A DNA stretch of 12,141 nt from JAEUKA01 sp035340095 (GTDB lineage Bacteria > Myxococcota_A > Polyangia > Palsa-1104 > JAEUJZ01): positions 1 to 12,141 of the forward strand of contig DAORGN010000151.1 in assembly GCA_035340095.1 (NCBI GenBank), given 5' to 3'. The notes under the pieces are model-generated. The model saw only the letters and a list, made by a program, of their open reading frames with translations, was not told the DNA's origin and ran no database searches. The position numbers were made by a program, and so were the translations under genes. Shown one piece after another: positions 6,675 to 12,141 of the stretch; the first letter of the stretch is position 1; the number at the start of each line of letters is the position of its first letter.

Positions 6675-7883
6675 CTAGTAGCGAATGAAGTACGCGCTCT
6701 TGTAGACGCCACGGATGAACTCTTTGAGGTTCCACTTGTTGTTGTCGATCTGCTGCGTAAGCTGCGCCTCGAAGTCCGGGGTCAGGATCGCTTGATCGAC
6801 AACGACGTCACCACGCGACATGGCCCAGTTCCAGACGCGGGTGGCCATGCAGGCCTTGAATGCCGGGTCAGCAGCCATCGCCGCACCGAACGACTTGATG
6901 TCGGGCGTCGGCTGACCGAACCGATAGGACAGCGGTTCACCAGCTGCGAGCCAGTCGCTCAGCTTGCTGGTCGGGTTGCCGGCGACCGGGGTGACGACCT
7001 GGATGGTCGCCTTCATGATGCCGTCGGCTCCGAAGTTGGCGAACAGCGGCGACTGGTGATTGATCGTGCTGTGGCAGTTGGCGCAGATGAGCGAGCTGGT
7101 GTCCTGGAAGTCGACCAGCGCTTTCGGATCGGTGCCAAGACCGGTCACGGTCTTGATGTCCCACGGCGAGTTGTAGACGCCGCCCGCGAACTGAACCTTG
7201 GGGCCGTTGGTTTCAGCCGGGAAGCGCGAGCACAGCAGGGCTTCTTGAAACCAGCGGACGCGGCGGAAGGCCATTGCGGAATAGAACTGCGCCTGCACAC
7301 CCTGGTCGGTGAGAATGCCCACCGCCGCCGGGTTGGTGCAGGTGCTCTGCGTGAAGCTGTCGGTGCCGGCGTTGTACGTCTGGCAAGTGCCGGTGTCCGC
7401 CGTCAGCAGATTGGTAAACGGCTGACCCTTGGCAACCAGAAACGTCGCGTAGGTCGGCGCGAAGTCGAGGTTGACGTTGACCACACCCGTGGGCAGCGTG
7501 ACAGGGAGCATGCCGCCCATCTTGAAGGTGTCTTTCCAGAATTTCAGGATCTGCTGATTGAAGGTCGGGCGACTGATATACGTATCAATGATCTGACTGT
7601 AGGCCGTCGTCTGATCGGTCGCAGTTTGTAGCTGCTTGATTTCTGCCAGCGTTGGGTAGTTTCCCGTCAGCTTGAGTGCTGCCGAGCGGAGCGCAAGATT
7701 GTAGTCCAGTTTGCCGTCTTGCAGGGCCAGCTTGTCGGTGTCCGCGACGCTCGGTGGCAGCGTGGCGCGGAAACCGCCGGTTGGGTCCGCTGCGGTATCA
7801 GTGGACGTTGCGCCGCCGCTGCACGCGGGAAGGGCGGCCAAGAGCAGAGGCACAATGTGTTTCTTCATGGAGCTCACTGTCAT
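6675..7883 (-). CDS. Lipoprotein with CxxCH heme-type motif, PSCyt2/PSD1 (DUF1549/DUF1553)-like
   Basis: A 402-residue predicted lipoprotein with hydrophobic core IVPLLLAALPA and lipidated Cys21. The N-terminal part (about 60-125) carries a helical pattern like DUF1549/DUF1592 (RSAALKLTGNYPTLAEI, then ISRPTF...FWKDTF). A canonical heme-binding CANCH lies at 267-271, with later His276 and several Met residues as possible sixth ligands. The end (about 340-401, DPAFKACMATRVWNWAM, then FIRGVYKSAYFIR) resembles the DUF1585/PSD1 C-terminal region. Such proteins usually sit next to DUF1501-type genes, as here (4484-5914). The family assignment is by remembered pattern and moderate; a heme attached in the periplasm is likely but unproven. 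Start: ATG 7883 has GAGAGGG just upstream; ATG 7868 (MKKHIV) is an alternative giving a shorter signal. The 117-base gap before it holds only a weak hairpin (7930-7948) and no clear terminator. A downstream lipoprotein gene follows after 25 bases. Confidence 0.85.
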   Translation of the reverse strand: MTVSSMKKHIVPLLLAALPACSGGATSTDTAADPTGGFRATLPPSVADTDKLALQDGKLDYNLALRSAALKLTGNYPTLAEIKQLQTATDQTTAYSQIIDTYISRPTFNQQILKFWKDTFKMGGMLPVTLPTGVVNVNLDFAPTYATFLVAKGQPFTNLLTADTGTCQTYNAGTDSFTQSTCTNPAAVGILTDQGVQAQFYSAMAFRRVRWFQEALLCSRFPAETNGPKVQFAGGVYNSPWDIKTVTGLGTDPKALVDFQDTSSLICANCHSTINHQSPLFANFGADGIMKATIQVVTPVAGNPTSKLSDWLAAGEPLSYRFGQPTPDIKSFGAAMAADPAFKACMATRVWNWAMSRGDVVVDQAILTPDFEAQLTQQIDNNKWNLKEFIRGVYKSAYFIRY

Positions 7884-8000
7884 GATCCCTCTCGATTCTT
7901 TCGGTCCGATCCGTTGTCTGCTGGGGGGCACGGCGGGAGTTCTGCCGTTCCCCTCGCTCCGAACCCCGAATCAGAGCAGGTTAGGGTTACTTTCAAGCAC

Positions 8001-9164
8001 CTACTTCTCTGCCGCGGCCCACGCAGACACCGCGGCCTTAAAGCTGGTAAACGTTGCATCATCCAGCTTGAAGACGTGACTGGCGATGCCTCCTTGCGTC
8101 GGAGGTTGCACGTACTGCACCAGAATGCTCTTGTCGGGCGTGGTGACGTTGATGCGTCCGAGCGCGTCGACACAGAGACTTGCCAGTGCGGTTTGATCTG
8201 TCTTCAGTGCTGCGTCCATCGGGAAGGCGCGCGTCGCACGGCTGGCTTCTGCGCGGGTTCCGACGGCGCTGTGACACTGGCTGGCACAGATCGCGAGCGT
8301 ATTGGTGACCGGCGGTGTAAAGAGATTCAGACTCTTACACGCGACGTTCACGGGCATCGGGTTGACGACGTTTATCTGCTCGAAGATAAACGCGACAAGC
8401 GAGCTGGATGCCGGAACGTTGGGCAGCAGGATGGCACCCGAACCGATCGTGACGGTCTTGCCCGCATCTGCGGTTACGTCGACCGTCGAGAGCGCGTCGC
8501 TCGGCTCAAGAGTCGCCCCACCGGCAGTAATATAAACGAGGCGCGGGTGCTTGATCTTGATGCCGCCGCCGGGGCCTGCGGTCAGTTGCAGGTTGGTCAG
8601 ACGGAACGTGCGGCCCGAGATGAGCTGCATCGAAAACGTGATGCGCGCGAGTGGATCTTGGGTCAGGGCACGCAGGCTGATGTAGTAGTCACCGACGATA
8701 AAAGGCACAGCAGGAGTGGTTGGGCTGTTGCCTGACGCGCCGCGCTCGGTGGCTTCGACGTCGAGCCAACCCTTGACGATGTTGGTCTGATCGACGGTCA
8801 GCGCCGGTCCTGCGTGGGCACCTTTGGTCAAAAGCGGGCTGGTCGAAGCTTCGGACGGGACAAACAGTCCGCCCCGATAGCCCGTGATCGATGCGTATTC
8901 CGATCCTGTCGCCAAAAAGGGCGAAAATCCGTTTACGCCCGCCGAGTGACAGGAACAGCTGGCAACGAGCTCCGACTTGACGCGGTATTCGAAAAGACCA
9001 CGGCCATCGAGCACTTCGTCGGAGGTGTTGTTCGAGTTGCCGGTGTCTTTGGTGATGATGGGAGGGGCACAGCCGAGGGCTAGGCCAAGCGCACCCAGCA
9101 TCGCCAGGCGCGGCAGACCGAGGTTATCGCTTGGTAATGTTCTCGACGGGAATACTCGTGTCAT
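8001..9164 (-). CDS. Lipoprotein with two cytochrome-c-like segments bearing non-canonical CxCH and CxxxCH motifs
   Basis: A 387-residue predicted lipoprotein with a hydrophobic segment at about 20-31 (AMLGALGLALGC) and Cys32 as the likely lipidation site; the box has Ala at -3, slightly off consensus. Two similar segments flank a beta-rich middle part. Segment 1 (about 60-137) has Cys-Ser-Cys-His at 70-73, then SPLL, HAGPALT and a closing IVKGWLD, the layout of a PSCyt1-like cytochrome c domain. Segment 2 (about 290-385) has Cys-Ala-Ser-Gln-Cys-His at 293-298 and a closing AAVSAWAAAE. So one motif is a residue short and the other a residue long compared with CxxCH. The middle (about 155-265) alternates hydrophobic residues and is rich in Thr/Gly, like a beta-sandwich. 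Start at ATG 9164 is set by the GGGAG seven bases upstream; an upstream extension to 9251 lacks support. It is the first gene of the four-gene unit and divergent from the kinase gene. Confidence 0.83.
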   Translation of the reverse strand: MTRVFPSRTLPSDNLGLPRLAMLGALGLALGCAPPIITKDTGNSNNTSDEVLDGRGLFEYRVKSELVASCSCHSAGVNGFSPFLATGSEYASITGYRGGLFVPSEASTSPLLTKGAHAGPALTVDQTNIVKGWLDVEATERGASGNSPTTPAVPFIVGDYYISLRALTQDPLARITFSMQLISGRTFRLTNLQLTAGPGGGIKIKHPRLVYITAGGATLEPSDALSTVDVTADAGKTVTIGSGAILLPNVPASSSLVAFIFEQINVVNPMPVNVACKSLNLFTPPVTNTLAICASQCHSAVGTRAEASRATRAFPMDAALKTDQTALASLCVDALGRINVTTPDKSILVQYVQPPTQGGIASHVFKLDDATFTSFKAAVSAWAAAEK

Positions 9165-9480
9165 TGGGTCGCTCCCAGGAGTCGTGCGCAGGCCAATCTG
9201 CTCGTCTGTGGTTGGCTGCATTGGCATGTCACGACAAATTTTACTGATCAATTTTCGGTTAGAAAAAATACAAGATGCGATCTCATTCTAAAACGATGAA
9301 AAAGAATAATCACCGTCGAAGATTGATTGAGATGCCGCTGATCGCATCGTCTGATGTCATGGATGCGTAATTAAAAGGTAATTTTCATTAACATGTTTTT
9401 GTTGTGCATACAGGGCAAGCTTGGCTAGACTGTTGGGGCCCGTCGCTGATGCGACTTGCCTAGCAGCGCCCTCGGAGACC
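9165..9480. promoter_or_regulatory. Divergent, partly AT-rich regulatory region between the lipoprotein operon and the kinase gene
   Basis: No gene is credible in these 316 bases. The part from about 9235 to 9410 is clearly richer in A and T than the rest of the window and has several A/T runs. For the minus operon the possible -10 elements are TAGAAT (9290-9285) and TAAAAT (9243-9238), without a convincing -35. For the kinase, TTGTGC (9402-9407), 18 bases and TAGACT (9426-9431) are possible but weak. The start of the kinase leader holds nested inverted repeats: GCTAG/CTAGC (9424-9428, 9460-9464) around GTCGC-TGAT-GCGAC (9442-9455). GGAG three bases before ATG 9481 may be its ribosome binding site. 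Confidence 0.5.
9274..9348. repeat. Perfect 9-base inverted repeat in the divergent intergenic region
   Basis: GATGCGATC at 9274-9282 and its exact reverse complement GATCGCATC at 9340-9348 are about 66 bases apart centre to centre, close to six helical turns, so both would face the same side of the DNA. They lie upstream of both divergent genes and could be a pair of operator half-sites. The same nonamer also occurs inside nearby genes (for example near 6008 and 9876), which weakens the case. Confidence 0.4.
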
Positions 9481-10788
9481 ATGCCGCCCTCGAATCCCAA
9501 GCAGCCGCCGGCCAAGACGGCAGAAGGTGCCGCAGGCAAAGCCCAGGATCGCGCGCCACGCATTGGCGAGGTGCTCGCCGATAACTACCGCCTGGTCCGT
9601 GAAATTGGCCGCGGTGCGATGGGCGCGGTCTATTTGGCCGAAGACCTGGCGCTAGAGCGTCAGGTGGCGGTCAAAGTGCTGCTGCCCGAGCACGCAGTGC
9701 ATCCCGGTCAAGCTGCGTTGTTTCGTCGGGAAGCGCGGCTTTTGGCGGCTGTCCGGCATGAAAACGTCGTCCATGTGCACACGCTCGGTGAGCACCGCAG
9801 CATCCCGTACATGGTGATGGAGTACATCGTCGGCCCGACGCTGGCGTACTACCTTGTGCAGGCGGTGCGGGTGCACGATGCGATCCCGCTCGATCTGGCG
9901 ATCAGCCTGGCGCTGCAGCTCTGTCGGGCGGTGCAGGTGGTTCACGCCGCTGGAATTATCCACCGAGACATTAAGCCTGCGAACGTGATGGTGGCGCCGG
10001 GGCCGCGGGCGATCCTGATGGACTTTGGACTGGCCAAGAGCACCGACTCGCGCGGTTCAGGGACGCACATCATCGGTACGCCGGATTATTTGGCGCCGGA
10101 GCAGATAAGGCAGCGTCCGCGTACACCCGAAGAAGCCCGTCGCTGTGACGTGTACGCGCTGGGCATGAGCATTTACGAGCTGATCGCCGGGAAACTGCCG
10201 TTTCCAAGCGGTGAAGTGGCCGATGTGCTGCGCAAACACCAAGAAGAGGATCCGATGCCTCCGTCGGTGTTTCGGCCAGACCTGCCGGAAGTACTGGATC
10301 GGGCGATTCTCAAAGGCATCGCGCGCGATCCGAACCTTCGGTTTCAGACTTGCGACGAGCTGATGGCGGCGCTCATTGCGGCGCACCGGCAGACGTTGCG
10401 CAAAGCGCCGCAGCGGGTGCTCGTGGCCGATGAAGATCCGCTGGTGCTCGATCAGCTGCGCAGCTGTGTCGAAGCGGCGGCGCCCGATGCCGAAGTCGTG
10501 ATGGTCAGCGACGGTGAACAAGTCATTCAGGAAGCCGAAAAGCTGTCGGTTGGACTGGTGATCATGGATCTGTCGCTGCCGCGGCTCAACGCGGTTGAGG
10601 TCTGCGCGACGCTACGCGGGATGCCAGCGACGCAGAATCTGCCGGTGGTGGTGCTGTCTACGCGATCGAGCCGTGGCGATCGGGCACTCTTGCGACAGTT
10701 TGGCGTGCGCGCGGTGGTGCAAAAGAGCCTGGGGCTCGACGGTCTGACCTCGATTGTTCGCGCAGTCATCAACGAGCGACCGATCTAA
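9481..10788 (+). CDS. Ser/Thr protein kinase with C-terminal response-regulator receiver domain
   Basis: A 435-residue soluble signalling protein from ATG 9481. A Hanks-type kinase domain spans about 36-300: glycine loop IGRGAMGAV (42-50), ATP-binding Lys65, C-helix Glu84, catalytic loop HRDIKPAN with Asp163 and Asn168, DFG with Asp181, and a GTPDYLAPEQ activation end (199-208), so all key residues are present. A receiver domain follows (about 311-432): acidic DED at 317-319, phosphoacceptor Asp363 in IMDLSLP, Thr394 in LST and Lys415, again complete. There is no transmembrane segment or sensor domain, so it should be cytoplasmic and could be set by phosphorylation of the receiver from a histidine kinase elsewhere. 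Such fusions are typical of signalling-rich bacteria such as myxobacteria. An in-frame TTG at 9421 would add 20 residues but overlaps a possible promoter and hairpins. It is transcribed away from the lipoprotein operon. Confidence 0.93.
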   Translation: MPPSNPKQPPAKTAEGAAGKAQDRAPRIGEVLADNYRLVREIGRGAMGAVYLAEDLALERQVAVKVLLPEHAVHPGQAALFRREARLLAAVRHENVVHVHTLGEHRSIPYMVMEYIVGPTLAYYLVQAVRVHDAIPLDLAISLALQLCRAVQVVHAAGIIHRDIKPANVMVAPGPRAILMDFGLAKSTDSRGSGTHIIGTPDYLAPEQIRQRPRTPEEARRCDVYALGMSIYELIAGKLPFPSGEVADVLRKHQEEDPMPPSVFRPDLPEVLDRAILKGIARDPNLRFQTCDELMAALIAAHRQTLRKAPQRVLVADEDPLVLDQLRSCVEAAAPDAEVVMVSDGEQVIQEAEKLSVGLVIMDLSLPRLNAVEVCATLRGMPATQNLPVVVLSTRSSRGDRALLRQFGVRAVVQKSLGLDGLTSIVRAVINERPI

Positions 10789-10811
10789 GGCGAAAAAGCG
10801 CAGCTTCGCGA

Positions 10812-10841
10812 TTGACAGAAGCGCTGGGGCTTTGATAGAAG
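10812..10841 (+). promoter_or_regulatory. sigma-70-type promoter of the tRNA gene
   Basis: A perfect TTGACA (-35, 10812-10817) is followed after 18 bases by TAGAAG (-10, 10836-10841, four of six). The start of transcription would be near 10848, leaving a leader of about 24 bases before the mature tRNA at 10872, to be removed by RNase P. No rho-independent terminator of the kinase gene is clear between its stop and this promoter. Confidence 0.6.
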
Positions 10842-10871
10842 CTTTGTCACGTCTTTTTGAGACGGACTTTT

Positions 10872-10945
10872 GGCACCTTAGCTCAACTGGTTAGAGCAGG
10901 CGCTTCATACGCGCAAGGTTCGGGGTTCGATTCCCTGAGGTGCCA
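10872..10945 (+). tRNA. tRNA with anticodon CAU (elongator Met, or Ile2 if modified by TilS)
   Basis: The 74 bases fold as a cloverleaf: acceptor GGCACCT/AGGTGCC (seven pairs), D arm GCTC/GAGC, anticodon loop TTCATAC with CAT at 10906-10908, T arm CGGGG/CCCTG with loop TTCGATT, and discriminator A at 10945. The 3' CCA is not encoded (next bases CAG), so CCA must be added by the nucleotidyltransferase. The paired G1-C72 and the lack of three G-C pairs in the anticodon stem rule out the initiator. The stem GGCGC/GCGCA has a G-A mismatch at 27-43. The D-arm region and GAGCAGGCG stretch resemble E. coli tRNA-Ile2, so Met and lysidine-modified Ile cannot be separated by eye. A good promoter lies upstream. 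Confidence 0.93.
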
Positions 10946-11951
10946 CAGCGGGGGACAGGATGCGGAGCGTCGGTCCCATCGAAAGATGGAGCCGGGCCGC
11001 GCAGAACAGCTCTCCGTCGAGCACAATCGGCTCAGGCTGCGGAAACGTCATCGTAACCTGCTGCGCGAGCGCATCGAGGTGGGGCTGACCGACGAGCGGT
11101 TTGCCGAGCAGCATCCGGTGGATCTGGAGCGCATTGGCGGTCACCGGCAGACTCGACGCGATGAGCTGAAAGCGATCGAGGCTGCGACCGGCTTGCCACG
11201 GAACCCGCATGCCCAGACCGACATCGGGGATGGTGGATGCGATGAGCAGTCGATAGCTTGGATCGGGCTGCGTGATTCCATCGACGGTGAGCTGGGTTTG
11301 TAACGGCGCAAACAGCCACCGCGCAAAGCGACCGCCACCGGGAATCAGCGATGATCCAATCGTCCGCAGCCCCAGCAGCGACGCCGACAAAAGACCCCGA
11401 TTGGGTGACGACGTGTATGCCGCGAGAAAGCGTGCTCCCATCGCGGCGCTGGCCAAAAATCCGGTTCGCTCGCCGCTCGTCTTGGCGACGCTTTGCTGTG
11501 GTCGCAGCGTCGCAAAATCGAGCGGTACTTCGTCGCTGCTCGTGATGCGCAACGTCGCTTGGGGTCGGAAGGGCAGGTCTCCCGACTTGGCCAGCAGCGA
11601 AAGCGCACCACGTAAGCGCGTCGTCGGTGTTCCGCTGGCTCCTAGGTTTTTGGCGATGGTGTTGATGGTGCCACCGGCGAGCGGCAACCACAGCGGTAGC
11701 TCGCTGCCAAAGACGCGCTGTGCTTCCGTCAGGGTCGCCGTCAGTGTTCCGTCGCCGCCATACGTAGCGAGCACGTCGATGCGCTGATCGGCAAAGCGAC
11801 CAATCGCTTCCCGCAGCGCCGTCGGATGTTCCGTCACAGTGAGCTGGCAGTGGAGTGCAGGAAATTCGCGACAGATCGCTTCCAGCCCGGCGACCAGCGA
11901 CGGATCTTGGGCGCGTCGGGCATGCGGATTGACGATGATTCCGATGCGCAC
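10905..11951 (-). CDS. Diacylglycerol kinase/lipid kinase family protein (YegS/DgkB-like)
   Basis: A 348-residue protein of the DAGK catalytic (NAD-kinase-like) fold that phosphorylates diacylglycerol, sphingoid bases or related lipids with ATP; the substrate cannot be told. Landmarks are the N-terminal IGIIVNPHARRA (about 3-14), GGDGT at 65-69 (nucleotide binding), PLAGGTINTIAKNLG at 90-104 and LDGE at 311-314. No signal peptide is seen, so it acts in the cytoplasm or at the inner face of the membrane. Start is GTG 11951, with AAAGGA about seven bases upstream, only 12 bases after the UvrA stop, so the two are co-transcribed. The family domain ends near ILSP (about 331-334); the last 13 residues (VAPQGIEPRTLRV) and the TGA are read from the complement of the tRNA gene, with the stop in the anticodon loop. 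That tail is probably without function. Confidence 0.9.
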   Translation of the reverse strand: MRIGIIVNPHARRAQDPSLVAGLEAICREFPALHCQLTVTEHPTALREAIGRFADQRIDVLATYGGDGTLTATLTEAQRVFGSELPLWLPLAGGTINTIAKNLGASGTPTTRLRGALSLLAKSGDLPFRPQATLRITSSDEVPLDFATLRPQQSVAKTSGERTGFLASAAMGARFLAAYTSSPNRGLLSASLLGLRTIGSSLIPGGGRFARWLFAPLQTQLTVDGITQPDPSYRLLIASTIPDVGLGMRVPWQAGRSLDRFQLIASSLPVTANALQIHRMLLGKPLVGQPHLDALAQQVTMTFPQPEPIVLDGELFCAARLHLSMGPTLRILSPAVAPQGIEPRTLRV

Positions 11952-11963
11952 GGCCCAGTCCTT

Positions 11964-12141
11964 TCAGTTTCCCGCGAGCAGCGTTCGCAGATACTGACCC
12001 GTGAAGCTAGATGCAGACTCGGCGACCTGTTCGGGCGGACCTTCGGCGATGATAAGGCCGCCGCGCTCGCCACCCTCGGGTCCCAGATCGATCACCCAGT
12101 CGGCGCACTTGATGACATCGAGATTGTGCTCGATCACCAGC
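11964..12141 (-). CDS. uvrA: UvrA excinuclease ABC subunit A (C-terminal end only)
   Basis: The last 58 residues of UvrA are visible; the rest lies beyond the right edge. UvrA is the damage-recognising ABC-type ATPase dimer that loads UvrB in nucleotide excision repair. The fragment reads LVIEHNLDVIKCADWVIDLG at its start, containing the H-loop His of the second ATPase domain, then PEGG..GG, AEGPPEQVA and the typical ending TGQYLRTLL before the TGA at 11964. The length to the stop and the motif order match the family end exactly. It is followed after 12 bases by the lipid kinase gene on the same strand, so both probably share a transcript. Confidence 0.95.
   Translation of the reverse strand, partial: LVIEHNLDVIKCADWVIDLGPEGGERGGLIIAEGPPEQVAESASSFTGQYLRTLLAGN

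Noticed and set aside
6492..7631. Plus-strand open frame of 379 codons across the two middle lipoprotein genes
   Set aside because: Antisense to two genes with signal peptides and ribosome binding sites; very Arg/Val/Gly-rich, no start signal, no domain.
7979..7988. Telomere-like GGTTAGGGTT
   Set aside because: Only one and a half repeat units in a bacterial intergenic gap; chance.
7719..8735. Plus-strand open frame of 338 codons opposite the lipoprotein genes
   Set aside because: Spans the gap between two real minus-strand genes and has shadow-type composition.
9954..9963. DnaA-box-like TTATCCACC
   Set aside because: Single copy within the HRD catalytic loop coding sequence of the kinase; no cluster of boxes and no origin features.
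10790..10809. Possible terminator hairpin after the kinase gene (GCGAA...TTCGC)
   Set aside because: Only five pairs, a large loop and no T-run after it; too weak to call a rho-independent terminator.
10857..11303. Plus-strand open frame of 148 codons beginning LAQLVRAGAS-like sequence
   Set aside because: This is the well-known false frame produced by reading through a tRNA (GSGFDSLRC pattern); the rest is antisense to the lipid kinase gene.

Overview
The window looks like an ordinary chromosomal stretch of a fairly GC-rich Gram-negative bacterium, most like a deltaproteobacterium or Myxococcota. This is inferred from a Hanks-type Ser/Thr kinase fused to a receiver domain, a set of secreted lipoproteins with cytochrome-like CxxCH motifs beside a Tat-exported DUF1501-like protein, and the housekeeping gene types. 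No transposase, integrase, phage gene, CRISPR array or long repeat is visible, and both ends cut through genes.

Layout. (1) 1-1916, minus strand: a compact operon of a small conserved protein, an RluD-type 23S rRNA pseudouridine synthase (GTGA overlap with the small gene) and PgeF/YfiH, cut by the left edge. (2) 2077-4446, plus strand: a type IIA topoisomerase A subunit, probably ParC, divergent from region 1 across about 160 bp. (3) 4484-9164, minus strand: four exported proteins in transcription order: a lipoprotein with two odd heme-like motifs (8001-9164), a lipoprotein with one CxxCH motif and PSCyt2/PSD1-like architecture (6675-7883), a small Cys-containing lipoprotein (5930-6649) and a Tat-exported DUF1501-like protein (4484-5914). 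(4) 9165-9480: a partly AT-rich divergent regulatory region. (5) 9481-10788, plus strand: a soluble Ser/Thr kinase with a C-terminal response-regulator receiver domain. (6) 10872-10945, plus strand: a tRNA with anticodon CAU behind a good sigma-70-type promoter. (7) 10905-12141, minus strand: a diacylglycerol/sphingosine-kinase-like protein whose last codons and stop are the antisense of the tRNA gene, directly preceded by the C-terminal end of UvrA, cut by the right edge.

Regions 1, 2, 6 and 7 are housekeeping (rRNA modification, purine or peptidoglycan-precursor salvage, DNA topology, translation, excision repair). The least understood part is region 3: four proteins predicted to be exported, three anchored as lipoproteins and two with heme-type motifs, encoded as one likely transcription unit and divergent from the kinase-receiver gene. 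They may form an envelope complex, but the substrate and function are unknown, and the link to the kinase rests only on the shared intergenic region.
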